A stretch of 58,682 bases of DNA from Priapulus caudatus (Eukaryota; Priapulida; Priapulimorpha; Priapulimorphida; Priapulidae): NCBI RefSeq assembly GCF_000485595.1, contig NW_014577204.1:49533-108214 (forward strand), given 5' to 3'. The stretch's first letter is position 1. Each line of letters begins with the position of its first letter. The position numbers and the translations under genes are program-made. Shown here piece after piece: positions 1-12,832 of the stretch. The notes beneath the pieces are model-generated. The model saw nothing but the letters and a program-made list of their open reading frames with translations. It was not told the origin of the DNA and ran no database searches.

Positions 1-157
<157 letters not shown>

Positions 158-196
158 TTCTTACTAATAAGCGCCTTCACACACTGTGTGACTCAC

Positions 197-3100
197 CGCC
201 CAGCGGCCATGACAACCGCCTGCCACCTATTATGCACGACGAGACACCAAACGGGTTCACACCCAGGGACGCCTGAATCCAGGAAGCAAGAGCCTTGAAT
301 GAAAATGCCCTGGACACCTGCATAGCAGTAAACCATAGCCAATGATTCAGTAAAATCGATGTTTCCACGCAAATTAGAAGAACACACGCACACTGATAAT
401 CCATATAATTGATCTTGTTATGTAATGTTACTATTTGGTATAGTCGTAGAGCATATAAATTTGTGTAGTTACAAAATAAAGTATCTGAACACTACACGAG
501 AGCATGTTTTCGCACCTACCTGCGCATATCCGGTGGCTGTGTAGAGGGTGGGCATGGTGGCGATGTCGTGGAGGGGGGTCGCGGAGTGGCCGCGGTCCAC
601 CGACCCGCCGATGAGCCAACCAAGAGATATGACTGCATCGTATGGTACCATGGCCTCATCGTGCCTGTCCGTCAAGTCTGCAACGCAAAACACAAACAAA
701 CGTGAGGGAAGCATCACTACATTCTGCACCTGTCTACTAACCGCTCTACGCGAAACACAAATGTTGGGCAACCATTGGCCTAACGTGTCGTGCATGCGTG
801 CGTAGTTGCATGCATGTTTTCATGCATGGGTGCATCCTCATGAACGTGTGAGCGTGTACGGTAGCGTACGTGTGAGAGGGTCTGTGTTGTGCAGGCTTGT
901 GAATTACACAGTATTCTTCATTCAGATGAAGCCCTTGACACAACAGAGTGATGCTACATTACCAAGATCGCAGACTGCACAGTAAACTCCACCGAATACA
1001 TCACATGTAATAGAATCGCTATGCATCGAACAGCTTATAGCATCGCTATGGCAACGGCCTCATTCATAGCACCTGGCACCTGCTGTGGGACTCACCTGAG
1101 TTGGTTAGCAGCTCAAGCATCGAGGTAAGGTTGCTAACGACAAAGCTCAGGTGGTTCTGTTCGTCAAGAGACTGCAACACAGACACACAGAGTCAGCATT
1201 ATCGCACTTTCCCCCGTTCTGCGCGATGCAATAATAGCACCAACCTTATCACGTTTGGTCTACTATAGAGTAGACCTATAGTAGACCAAGCATGATAGGT
1301 TGGGCTAGATCTTGTGATAGACATAACGACATACTGCTATCATGTTCTGTTTGTGTCATCTACCACAGTAATTGCATAGTTAGAACATGCAGCTATATGC
1401 CCCCATACAGATTACACTGTCCATCGTATCCTTTCATTCATATCAATTACTAGGTTTCACGTCAATATTCGGTTTGTCATGAAGAGCCACCGCTTGACAC
1501 AATCATCACCGATCGCTATCGTACAGCACTGCGCACAGCGCCCCCTACCCGGCTCATGGCGGGCGATGCACGGCTGTCAAGGTCAGGAGAAGGTGAGCGA
1601 GATCGCACTGGCCACTCCTCTCCCGGCACCAGTGACGACCGCAAACTGATCTTGTTCAGGTGCTGGATGAAGAGCAGCAGCACAAAGTGCAGAGTGTCGA
1701 CCGTAAGGATCTCCTGGGCACGACCTGCAACAGCAAAGCGTCCCCTGGTGAGCACGACCTGCAACAGTGCCCCCTGGTGAGCACAACCAACATCTGTTCT
1801 CCCATCGCAGATGTCTCGAATGGGACCGCACAGTGTATTGTCACAGATGTTTGAAAATAATAACAATATATAAAATTATATATTCAGAACATTTGGCATA
1901 TTTTATAATAAATAATTTTTTTACATTGAACGTTCAAGCATACTTGACAGCATATTTTATGGTATACTTCAAAGGATATTACGTTTGCAACAATCATCAC
2001 AGCAGAATGTTTTGAAATACTCGCTGTAACCTTGCCGCACTTACGCTTTTCTTCGGCTGATGTGCCTCTTGCATACAGTCTGTCGCATCGTAGAAACTGA
2101 TCCCTCGATTTCTCACTCAGCAAGTCACACAGAGAGAAATACCTGCACAAACAACACAGCGTGAAAAGATGACACTCAATACCGCACCTTTCTCGCTTGG
2201 CTGGCCACTGTTTATATTAACATCCTGGACACAAACGCTGCACAGATAGGCTTGGTACTATGCAATAATGCACGTCAATTCAATAAATTAAATTCATCTA
2301 AACTTACCGTAATATTAACCAATTAAATTACCTAACTATCTTTAACTTACATCCATGCTAGTTCTTCAGACATCGACAGCTTATTGCAGGCAATGTGTTT
2401 CCATACTGAATAGCTGCAAAAACAGATCAAGCCTTTTCACTATCTATTTGACATGTCTTTACTCAGGCACACAGGTTGCGCACACTGACACATCTAAACT
2501 GGACAGTGACAAGAGCACACACTAACTGTGAACGCTGAGATACCGAGTGAACTGTAAAGTTTTACAGAGATCATAATGGGCTTTTAATCTGCTACTAGCA
2601 GTCAGTGATGCCACGTATAATATTCAACCAACCACGCAACTGGAATCACAGCCTATATATTGTTCAAATGCGCTGAGCACCTAGCAGTCTATTCTACAAT
2701 TTAGATTTAGATTTTGAATGTTCTTACATGAAAATTGGTTGACAAATATTTTGTAGGGAGTGCTTGTACGAAAAACAGACCTCTCTACGGTTCACACATG
2801 TCTCTAGTTACTGCATACCTCAGTCGTGGAAAGCCCAGATTTGCTTTCGTCTTTGAGTAGGCTACAATCTTCTTGATGTTCTGCAAGTGGCAAGTGTCAA
2901 AAGCACAATAACAGAAAGTCTACAAACAAAATACTTATCAGGATATCCTTTCAGATTTTTGAGCCAACAGTAGCCCCACCGTACTGCCATGGGTTTGGTG
3001 CCACCAGCAGCAGTGGCAGAAAAACACTAGGACTGTATGTTAAAGCTAAGTCAGCAGAAGATTTAGCAAAAAAACACCCGAGGCTCTATACCGCATATCG

Positions 3101-3446
3101 AAACCCCGCATACGCATCCATCCTGCACTAACTCGAGTGCATAATTAAATCACTCACGGCAATACACGCTGCAAGCTATTTATTGCTGTTGGTTCGATTA
3201 TCATAGTACATCATCACCGCAACTTCTGCAGCTAGCTACTGCTATGATAACGAGTGCGATAGTATTTACGCATTGTGTCAACACTCAGTTAAAGGTAACA
3301 CAGTATAGGTCCCGTAGCTGTATGCAATCGATCAGTATACCCACGTGTAGGCTAAGTCTGCTATGTGGTTGCAGGTGCAGAGCTCCAAAGTTGAATGGCT
3401 CTGGCTTCACCCAGAGGACAATGTCAGAGACTTTTGATTCCGCCAT
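197..3446 (-). CDS. TBCCD1: TBCC domain-containing protein 1, 5' eight exons (3' end outside window)
   Basis: TBCCD1 is a relative of tubulin cofactor C and RP2 that acts at the centrosome and spindle poles and is needed for centrosome and Golgi positioning. Eight coding exons on the minus strand: 3446-3345 (start ATG at 3446), 2880-2819, 2413-2351, 2142-2031, 1713-1549, 1171-1096, 677-520 and 317-197. Together they are 859 nt, about 286 residues. Phases join cleanly and most sites are canonical; two are less so, the exon 1 donor gtgggt and the exon 5 acceptor cccag, which was chosen because it keeps frame. Recognised from family motifs: LWVKPEPFNFGALHL near the N terminus, WKHIACNKL, VDTLHFVLLLFIQHLNK, EEWP with SPDL, and FSFKALASWIQ with NPFG. 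Each aligns in order with vertebrate TBCCD1 (557 aa in human). The visible part is the conserved N-terminal half. The C-terminal cofactor-C-like beta-helix must lie left of the window. The start is placed at MAESK because the family begins just before the LWVK motif; an upstream in-frame ATG at 3545 exists but adds non-conserved residues. Confidence 0.93.
1240..1303. repeat. 64-bp palindrome in TBCCD1 intron
   Basis: Two ~28-bp arms (CCAACCTTATCACG… and its near-complement ending GATAGGTTGG) form a hairpin around GAGTAGACC. Three mismatches per arm suggest an old fold-back insertion. It sits in the intron between TBCCD1 exons 5 and 6. Confidence 0.8.
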
Positions 3447-3718
3447 CTCGTTCGAGCGAGTTGCACTGATTTCAAAGTCAATCACCACCAGGTTTGCACA
3501 TAGTGATCTGGCATCTGCAATAGGCAAATATTTAAAAAAACGCATGTAATTTCATCAGGATTCATACACGTAGTGCAAGAACATTATTTCTTCATGCCTC
3601 ATCCAGGACTTTCCTGAGCCTTTGGGGCTACACTGGAAGAGCTAACAAATGTGTACTTACCAGTGTAGCCCTTCAATCCCGCAAGCCAACAGCGCAACAA
3701 TCGCGCAACAACAGGGAC
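3447..3718. other. TBCCD1 upstream region (5' UTR/promoter side)
   Basis: This is the stretch 5' of the TBCCD1 start codon. It must carry the 5' UTR and promoter unless a non-coding first exon lies further away. I see no TATA box or other motif I would defend. An inverted-repeat transposon begins at 3719. Confidence 0.4.
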
Positions 3719-4329
3719 CACAGGCACTTGGGCCTTTTCAATAATAAAATGATGGTTAATAAATACTACTACTAATCAGTACTACTAGTACTACTAGACC
3801 TACCACTACCAGTACCAGTAATACTAATAGTCTTAATGTTTGATTTGACCTAATAACTTCACTTCAATACCGTCCAATACACCGCTGCAACACACATTCC
3901 TATAGCGCGCACGCCATTGTGCACAAATACACAGTAATATAGAGTAAACTATGTTAATATATAATATATAACATAGTATATAATAACACAGTAATACTAC
4001 TCTATATTACTGTGTATTTGTGCACAATGGCGTGCGCGCTATAGGAATGTGTGTTGCAGCGGTGTATTGGACGGTATTGAAGTGAAGTTATTAGGTCAAA
4101 ACAAACATTAAGACTATTACTGGTACTGGTAGGTCTAGTACTAGTACTAGTAGTACTGACAAGTTGTATTTATTAACCTAGTCCGCAAATGCAGACGTAA
4201 ACTCCGCTTTGCTAATCTGAGGGTGCGGGTTTATTACTGGCGCAGGCCCATTACTGGGGTCTGCATCGGCTCGGACTATTAAATATTAACCATGATCATT
4301 TTATTATTGAAACGGCCCAAGTGCCTGTG
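3719..4329. mobile_element. Non-autonomous inverted-repeat element, ~611 bp
   Basis: Termini CACAGGCACTTGGGCC and its complement. Inside, very long arms (about 3775-3960 and 3990-4160) are almost perfectly complementary and include a block carrying GCGCGCACGCCATTG. An unpaired ~120-bp segment (about 4165-4285) lies in the right half. No ORF and no clear target-site duplication, so the superfamily is open. The near-identity of the arms suggests a recent insertion or gene conversion between arms. Confidence 0.8.
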
Positions 4330-5068
4330 AGTGTGACAGGAACGAATTATGAAACAGTGTCAGTGAGTCGTAGCGCCTGGTCAGGCTAACAGTACGTAGG
4401 ACCTAACAGTGTGGTTTATGGATATAATTATAAGCGCTGACCACAATTCATTTTCGCAAATGTGTGACATGTGTAGGCCTATATGTACAAATGTGGACAG
4501 CTCTTAGATCCTTGAGCCCAATGTCAATTGACTTGTTGTGTATCTCATGAGTATGACCATAGATATAGAAGAAGAATCCAATCTTCTTCTATATCTATGC
4601 TATGTATGACTAAATTTTGGACCCTGGAAGTGGAACTAGCTGTCCCGGTATTTTGATATAAATATATTTAATTGATTTTCGAGTAGAGATACGGCTCTGC
4701 GGTCACCACCAAATTACTATACTACTCACACTGTTCTTCGGTATCCTCTAATTTAAACTATCTCACCGCGAAAATCTCTTCTTATCTTACTAGGATCCTA
4801 ACATTTTTGAGCAACAACACAAATGCCGTCCATCGATACATAACCCGATGACAGCCGCCCGACAGTTTCTGCAATCGGTCACTGGTTGTATCATGCGTGC
4901 ACCGGTCTCCGGTTCGCCACTTCTGCGATAGCATAATCCCGATAATCCCGATAATCCCGTCCTTTATCGTAATATCCTGGTAATATGTACTATCAGGAGT
5001 GAATTAACTTATGACTCCATATTCTATTTTGATATATATCAGAAGTAAATAATAGGGATATCAGTTAG
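4330..5068. other. Non-coding stretch with one small hairpin
   Basis: No exon-like sequence seen. A short hairpin near 4557-4600 pairs ATAGATATAGAAGAAGA with its complement. The rest is AT-rich and unstructured. Confidence 0.5.
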
Positions 5069-5982
5069 CAGGGGCGGCGCCAGAGGGGGGCAGGGGGGGG
5101 GAAGCGTTCGCCCCCTATCATTTGCAAGAATAGGGAAAGAAGAAGAAGAAAAAGAAAACGAAAAAGAAAAGGAAAAGGAAAAAGAAAAAGAAAAAGAAAA
5201 GAAAAGAAAAAGAAGAAGAAACATCTTGCAAATGATAGGGGAGGTCATAGGGGGGTCGCCCCCAATAATTTTCTTGCAAATGATGAGGAAAGGGGTTAAT
5301 ATGTATCCAAGCTGTGTCTATATCAGTATTTGATGTATATTAATGAACCCTTACTGTAAATCGCGCGATATTTTTGACCAATCAGAGACGGTCTAGGCCT
5401 GAACGTGTCCACAGACTGGAATACCACTGCGATGTTCGTTACACATAGTATGCCTAAATCCTCCTAATCCCACTGGACGGACATTAAGCTGCCAAGGTTA
5501 TGCTCATATATTCGATATGATGCCACCACACAAAAATGAGTGATGTAGCCTCACAAGCTGGACCACTTTCATCGGAAAAGTCGAAAAATTAGAGTGTCGA
5601 AATTCAATCCATTATAAAAAACCTCGCTGACTTATTTGATAATCGATGTCAATGTGTTATTCTGGGAGTCCTCAATGTTGGGACCATCATTTGTCGATGA
5701 TGCTGTTCCCGGCGAAAAGGTTAGGCCACTTGAGGGTCTTAACAATCATACTATGATCTCATCTATCATCATATATAAAATATATTATTTATATATTATA
5801 TATTACAGTTAACATAGTATGAACATTAACAGTTTTTATCTGGAAAATTGGCTTCAAAAATATCAACCAAAATCGCACCATTTCTGCTGCATTTTTTTCA
5901 AAAATTCCAACATTCCAACAGACTGCGGACGCTCTGCGCGCCGTCTCGCTCCCCCTATCAGAAATACCCTGGCGCCGCCCTG
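5069..5982. mobile_element. hAT-like non-autonomous DNA transposon with 8-bp target duplication
   Basis: The left end reads CAGGGGCGGCGCCAG and the right end is its complement, CTGGCGCCGCCCTG. Flanks are TCAGTTAG (5061-5068) and TCAGTTAA (5983-5990), a 7/8-match 8-bp duplication typical of hAT transposition. Inside lies an A/G-rich strand (about 5135-5222) bracketed by repeats of TTGCAAATGAT. No transposase frame is visible, so it is a deletion derivative mobilised in trans. Confidence 0.85.
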
Positions 5983-6059
5983 TCAGTTAAGGGATAATAG
6001 GATTTAGATAATAGTTAATTCCCTATGTCTACTTCTGATATATGTATAAATATTATGTA

Positions 6060-7737
6060 TGCAGTGGGTAGCCAGCAATTGGAAACACGGGGCGCCAAAG
6101 GCGAGGGAGCGAAGCGACCGAGGGGGTAGGGGTGGAGGGTATCCCCCTCCCCGGTAGCAGAGATTTTGAACAATTCGTTGCATTGAAAATTGGCATTTTC
6201 TGTCCACTAAAATTCCAGTATTAGGGGTATAACTTATGATGAGAAGTGGATATAGCTAATCCGCTCTATAAACCCCACTCCCTCGCTTTTTATTTTTCAC
6301 TCCAATCGATCAATCGTGGGCGATGGCCCTGGCTGTGGCGCGGAAGGCTCTGAGGCATTACACTACGACCAGTTGTGCGACCTTAGCTAGCCACAGTGAA
6401 AATGCGTGCTACGAAAAAGCCAGTGTTTTCTCAGGGATGGGAAGAAAAGAGTTAAAGCGACACAAGACAGCGATAAGCAACTTTCTCAACGGGGTGAGGT
6501 GTTTCCCTCCCACAGAGCGGTAATTTTTGAAATATGTTGCATTAAAAATGCGCATTTTTGCGCATTTCAGGGGGTTCTTAATAGCGGTATAGGTAATAGT
6601 GTACTAGACCAATCCATTAAGGGCCTTCTCTCTTACTTTTTGTACTCTCGATCAAGGAGGCGGGTCTGGCCTGCTTGTGCCCCCCCCTTAGCTTTGCGCC
6701 TTATGTCCTCATCAAGCACTGACGGAATTATGAAGTTAGTGTTTGACTTTGCTGTTGTTAGCGTACCATGCAATGGTTGCATTTATCCGTCATAAACTGT
6801 TTGCAAGTTCCTCATATAAAGTTAAAAAGTTAAATTATTTTTTGAAAAAGTAGAGGCATATTGAATGAAATCGAAATAAAGATTCTAGGGGAAAAGACAG
6901 TGTAGATGTCGTTGGTACCATGCACTGAATAAACATGCAATTATTTAAATTACAAAAGATTTAACATCGTTGTAGAAGTACAATAGCCGTTCAAAGATTC
7001 ACAGTTTAACTTTGCAGTTATGATAAAAAAATGTTTTGCTTTCCTCTGTATGAGAACTTAAAAACCATATTGAAATTTGATTTCAAATAAAAACAAAGGT
7101 ACTGCAAAATTGCCGCTCTATTAAAACTAAAAGCGAAATTTACCATGACAGAACTTTGTTTTTGCTCCCCTGATAAGAGAACAGTTACTTAAAAATAGTC
7201 TTTGAAATCGGATTTGAAAATAAAAACCGAGGGTGGATGCCAAAATGGCCGTCTATAAGTTCGATATATTCAAAGTTATTCACAAAGCATTTCCATTTTC
7301 TTTTTTCTGTCAATAGAGTTCAGAACCATAAAATTTCAATCAAGCAACTTGCAACAACACAAATCTGCAGCAAAGAAGAATTAATCTCCTTTCTTATCAG
7401 GTTTTGTCTGCTGCAGAAATCTCCAAATCCAAAGTCAAAGTCTTCTCGGTCGTTTGAGGATTCGATTGAACATTAATGTCATTCACTAACTCGCTGCTCA
7501 CGAAAAGAGAGAATGCAGAGCAGAGAATCGTGCGGTTCATTGCATAGAACGAAGTTTAGACTTGACAATGCTCAATTTTAGAGAATGTTACGTTCAGCAG
7601 ATGCAGAAGTAACAGGAATTTGTGGCCAGTCATGTGAATGACGCGGTGAGAGGCAAGTCCGAAAATTTTTTTGTTTGTCTTTGTTTGTAGTCAACAGGGG
7701 GGCGGCCATGGCCCCTTGTGCCCCCTTAGCTACGCCA
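6060..7737. mobile_element. hAT-type ~1.7-kb repeat, copy 1 (less corrupted)
   Basis: Begins with GCAGTGGGTAGCCAGC and ends with TTAGCTACGCCAGTG, inverted termini based on CAGTGGCGTAGC, a common end of non-autonomous hAT elements. The interior has A/T-rich blocks with repeated 'TTGAAAT…GATTTGAAAATAAAAACC' themes at 7060-7230. No transposase frame. A second, badly corrupted copy sits at 12,833-14,515. The insertion interrupts a macro-repeat unit whose uninterrupted form is seen near 10,530. Confidence 0.7.
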
Positions 7738-8500
7738 GTGCATGCTCTGATTGTATAACGTTACATCTGATATAACAATCGATCGGTGCCCATGATGAAG
7801 ATTGTGCGTTAACACTTGTAATAATAATCGTGTATAATTATTGTATAAAATGGACAGTGATAACATTGTATTAACAATCATGGTAACCATTGTATAAAGG
7901 ACCAGTCCACCGCTGACACAAACCCTCTAGCAGGGAAAACGACTCGAGGAAGGAGTATGCAACCGTAAATCCAACCATAATCATTGCCTCCGCACCCCGT
8001 CTCTAAATCCACTCGCTGAATCCGATCCGCATCACCCAACATCCTTCTCTTCTTCCCTGTTCTCCTCTCGTTGGCCGCCGCCAACAAAAACAGCAGAACA
8101 AACAAACAACAACAACAACATATAACAACTACGATGATCGACGATAGACACATCCCGCCCCCAGTACAGACAGAACTTACATGATGATTGTCCAATAACA
8201 ACTCTGCCGGTTCAGGCAATGAAGCTAAACACACTCTCTGTGGCATAAAAGCGAGGTTCCGCCACGCACAGGCGCAAAGACTTGTCGTGCACAGGTCACA
8301 GATCAGGATGCCGGTGTTGCTACGAGAGCATTGTTGTCCAGTCGTGAGCCAAGCTCCTTATGTGCACTGCAGCGCATGTTGTGTCACATACACGCGGGCC
8401 GTGTACCTGCGCACTGCTACAATTGGTGCACCGTGAGTGTATCTTGCGTTGCACAGATGACAGGCACCGCATGCCGTGGCATGTGTATGTCGCGAGCATA
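7738..8500. repeat. Macro-repeat block B, copy 1
   Basis: Non-coding block starting with imperfect TTGTATAACAATCG repeats. It continues through a conserved stretch (GAAAACGACTCGAGGAAGG and onward) that reappears with many small indels at 10,540-11,050. It is one unit of a ~1.7-kb tandem arrangement extending to about 14,850. Confidence 0.7.
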
Positions 8501-8850
8501 GTGGTACCGGGCTCGCACGTGTAGTATGTTCCGGTACGCGTGTATGTGCACGAGCCGCGTGTACGTGCGAGCATGCTGTGTACGCGCACGCATGCACGAT
8601 CTTCCGGCACGCACGGCTGCCACACCCGTAAGCGCACCGTGTATGCGCACGCCGCGTGTATGCGCACGCACGCGTGTATGCGCACCGCAACGCGTGTACG
8701 CGCACCGCCATGCGTGTACGCGCACGCCATGCGTGTACGCCACGCATGCGAGTACGTGCCGCACGCGTCGATATGTGCACGCTTACGCGCTGTATGTGAC
8801 GCAGGCCGTGTACGTGCACGCACGCGTGTACCTGCACGCACGCGTGTAAC
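8500..8850. repeat. CG/GT-rich minisatellite (GCGTGTACGTGCACGC type)
   Basis: Irregular ~12-15-bp units around GCGTGTACGTGCACGC. The alternating purine-pyrimidine pattern leaves all six frames open for long distances, which explains several spurious ORFs. A degraded counterpart lies at 11,140-11,420. Confidence 0.85.
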
Positions 8851-8864
8851 GTCGGTGTTGTTAG

Positions 8865-9215
8865 GTAGGGTTAGGAGTGAGGTATATATATTATATATAC
8901 CCCTAACCCTATATATATATATACTCACCCTACCCCTACCTACACCCCTCCACCCCACCACACACCCACGTACACGCGTGGTTATAGGGTATATATAAAT
9001 AAATAACGTATATATATATATATAGGCCTGTTAGATACATATATATATATATATTACTTATATAATAGGCGTTAGGTATATTATATAATTATATATATAT
9101 AGGTTAGGTATATATATATATATATTATATATATATATATATCCAACCCTTATATATATATATACCCTAACCTATATATATATATATAATATATATATCA
9201 TATATATATATATAT
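8865..9215. repeat. Telomere-like and TA-rich tract, copy 1
   Basis: Short GGTTAGG/CCCTAAC motifs interspersed with long TATATA runs. The same combination follows the other minisatellite copy at 11,436-11,765, so it is part of the macro-repeat unit rather than a true telomere. Confidence 0.7.
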
Positions 9216-10005
9216 CAAGAGCTATATACATAGACGTTACAACGGAAAACGGGAAAATGTGCTATTTCACGACCAAAATTATTCTACTTTGCCTGCGAGT
9301 CTATATAATTCATGGTATTGCCAGTTAAGGCAGAAATTCTTTGCTCTCTAAAACTAAGACCAACCGCTTGTCAATACGATACTCCTAAGGCGAGATATCG
9401 GCCTCTAAACCTCCCCCCAATGCCAAACGCCGCTCGAATCCACTTCTGTCCCCATCCTTCACGCGTCTAAGCATTTCGGCTAATCGCTTTCCGTCACGCT
9501 CTTGGAGCGCTGATAATGCATGTCACATGCCCAAAATTTGTACTCTTACTAGCTGCGTTGATAAGAGACGTAATTAAAAAAACATTTGCCGGTCCATCAT
9601 GACGGGCATTAGCCGGCTAGGAAACGAATAATGGGAAGATAAGGCGTCATAGGGCGCGTGCTCCGAAAGTCACCTCCACCTGCACCTCGCACCGAAAATC
9701 ATCATAAAATTATCGCGAAAACCGAAACTCTCACGAGCAACGCTTAGCGCGTGAGGATGGGCGACAGAAGTCGTATTTCGAAGCGGGTTTGCAATGTGAG
9801 GAGGGAGGTTTAGAGCCGATATTCCGCCTAGGAAGTATCGTATGACAAAGCGGTGGGCTATGTTTTAGAGAGCAAAGGAATTTGCCTTAATGCAATACAT
9901 GACAATTATATAGACTCGCAGGCAAAGTAGATAATGTTGTCGTGAAATTCAGCACATTTTCCCTTTTTTTCGTTGAACACTCTATGTAATTAATTAGCTC
10001 TGTGA
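9215..10005. mobile_element. Fold-back element with ~260-bp arms
   Basis: The left arm (about 9215-9480) and right arm (about 9735-10,005) are complementary along most of their length. Shared blocks include TTTGCCTGCGAGTCTATATA and AGGCGGAATATCGGC-type sequence. They are separated by a ~250-bp unpaired centre. Arms differ by scattered indels. No ORF. It is flanked on both sides by TATATA/CCTAACC sequence, so it is inserted in, or part of, the macro-repeat. Confidence 0.75.
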
Positions 10006-10299
10006 TATATATATATATACCCTAACCTATATCAAACGCCCCACTGCGTACGCTCCGTTGCGTCGACGGCTGACGCTCGATCAGTCGTCGCCACTTAGCA
10101 GTCGTCAGTGTAAACGCGCTGCACCACACGTCATAGTAACGCGCTTGATAGAGATCACCGGTTCGAGGCTGCAGTAGATGCAGAGTTGTCAGTGTGTCAT
10201 AAGTGATAAGGGTTACAGCGGCGGCGTCAGCATCACTGACTCAGCAGTAGCGGGCGTGGCGACAGCCTAGCTTACGGAATATGGATCCACGTCGTCCGC

Positions 10300-10367
10300 C
10301 ACCCCCCCCCGCTCTCCCCCCTCTGCTCTTCTTGCTCTCTCTCTCTCTCCTCCCACCTCTCTCTCTC

Positions 10368-10410
<43 letters not shown>

Positions 10411-10445
10411 GTCTCTCTCTTAGCTCCTCCTATCTTCTCTCCCTC
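10300..10445. repeat. TC-rich array in macro-repeat
   Basis: Interrupted TCTC runs with occasional G, matching the longer array at 12,060-12,750 in the next unit. Confidence 0.9.
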
Positions 10446-12059
10446 ACCTTAAGTTAGCGTAATACCTACAAGGGAGCTGCAAGATCAACGGATTAACACA
10501 TCACGCCAAGATTCAATTGCAAACCATTCATGCTCGATTGTAATAACAGTACATTGTTATAACAATCGTCGGTGCCATGTGTAAAATTTGTGGTACACTG
10601 TATAAGAATCGTCGATTAACATTGTATAACAATGACCGTGATAACATTTGTATAACAAATCATGGTAACATTGTATAAGGACCAGCTACACCACGCGTAC
10701 ACAAACTTCTAGAGAGGAAAACACGAAGTCGAGGAAGGAGTATCGCACCGAAATCCAAACCATTAATCATCTGCTCCGCACCCGTCGCTAAAATACCCAA
10801 CTCACTGATCCTCATCCCGCGATCCCCAGACATTCGCTTCTACTTATCCTGTTCTCCTCTCCATTGCCGCCGCCACAAGAAACAGCAGAACAAACAAACA
10901 ACAACAACAACTAATAACACAACTACGATGACGACGATGGCACATCCGCCTCCGTACAGACAGAACTCAGCAGATGTTGTAATACCACAACTCTGCGGGT
11001 AGGCAAGGAGCTAACACGACTCTGACGTTCCGCACGCCAACAGGCGCAAAGACTCGTGACGAGTCAACAGCAGTGCAGGATGCCGTGTTGCCACGAGCGC
11101 ATTGGGTTGTCCAAGAGCGTGAAGGCCGAGCTCCTTATCGCTGCCACGCGCGCATGCGCTTACATACACGCGCGGTGTACCTGCGGCCTGCGATACATAG
11201 GTGCACGGGAATGTATCTGCAGTGACAGAATGCACATGACCGCATCGTGCGATGTGTATGTGCGAGCATACGTGGTGTTTATGTGCGCGGTACGCGTGTA
11301 TGTGCACGCCACGCGTGGTAGTGTGCACCACGCGGGTACGTTGCGCGCCATGCGTGTATGGTGACGCCATGCGTGTTACGTGCACGCACGCGTGCTACTC
11401 TGCGAGCACGCGTGTAACGTGGGTGTGTTCTGTGGTCCTAGGGTAGGGGTTAGGGGTTAGGGTGAGGTATATACTATATAGTATACCCTAACCCATATAT
11501 ATAATATATATACCCTACCCTAATATATAATACATTTATTAGGGTTTAGGGTATATATATATATAGGGTTAGTGGTAATGATCACCCTCACCCTACACCC
11601 CTACCCTCAACCCCTACCCTAAACCACACAACACACACGTTTACACGGCCGTCGTGGTGTAGGTATATTATATATATATATACTATAGGTTAGGGTATAA
11701 TTATATATAATATTATATAGGGTATATATATATATATTATATATTATTTATATATATATATACCCTAACCTATAATCCAACGCCCACGCGTACGTTCCGG
11801 TCGACGCTGACCGCTCGATCGAGTCGCGCCAACTCGCAGTCGTCAGTGTAAACGCGCTGCAACACAGTTCATAGAACAGGATTGATAGAGATCGACGCGC
11901 TGCGCAGGTGCAGAGGGCATGGTGTCAGTGGGTGCGTCACTAGTATAGGTTACAGGAGCTGGGTACAGAGGCTGGTTCAGGGCACTCACTGACTTCGATC
12001 GGTAGCGGACGTGGCGGCAGCCTAGCTTACGGATATGGGGATCCCGTCAGTGGCCGCAC

Positions 12060-12205
12060 CCCCCCCCCGCTCTGCTCTCTCTCTCTCTCGCCTCTCTCTG
12101 TTCTCTCTCTCTCTCTCTCTCCGCTCCGTCTCTATCTCTCTCTTCTCTCTGCTCTCTCTCTCTCTCATCTTCCTCCCACCTCTCTCTCGCTCTCGCTCTC
12201 CTCTC

Positions 12206-12241
<36 letters not shown>

Positions 12242-12656
12242 CATCTCTCTCCATCTCCTTGCTCTCTCGGTCTCTGCTTCTCTCTCTCTTCTCTCTCTCC
12301 CTCCCACCTCTCTCTCTCTCATCTCTCCTCCTCTCTCTCTCTCTCTCTCTACTCTCTCTCGTTCTCTCTTCTCTATCTCTCTCTCTCACTCTCTATCACC
12401 CTACCTCTCTCTCTCTCGCTCACCCTACCTCTCTCACTCTCTCACCCTACCTCTCTTCTCTGCTCTCTTCTCGCTATCTCTTATCTCTCTCTCTTGCACT
12501 CTTCTCTCTCCCTCTCACCTCTCTCGGCTCTCTCTCTCTCGCTCATCTCATCTTCTCTCATCTCTCCTCTCTCCTCTCTCTTGCTCTCCTTCTCTCTCTT
12601 TCTCTCTCTCTCTCCCTCCCTCCCGCTCTCTCTCTTGCTCTCTCTCTTCCTCTCTC

Positions 12657-12702
<46 letters not shown>

Positions 12703-12750
12703 CCTCCTATCTCCTCTCTTGCTCACTCTTGATCTCTCTCCCTCTCACCT
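12060..12750. repeat. Long interrupted TC array
   Basis: About 690 bp of CTCTCT broken by single substitutions and short CCACCT or CACCCTAC insertions. It reads as Ser/Leu-rich protein on one strand and Arg/Glu-rich on the other in several frames at once, which marks it as non-coding. Confidence 0.95.
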
Positions 12751-12832
12751 TAAGTTAGACAGTAATACTACAAGGACTGCAAGATCAACGGACGAGTTAA
12801 AATCCGCAAATTCATGCAAACATTCATTGTCT

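Noticed and set aside
10155-10185. Possible tRNA T-arm (GGTTCGAGGC)
   Set aside because: No D-arm, anticodon stem or acceptor pairing nearby.
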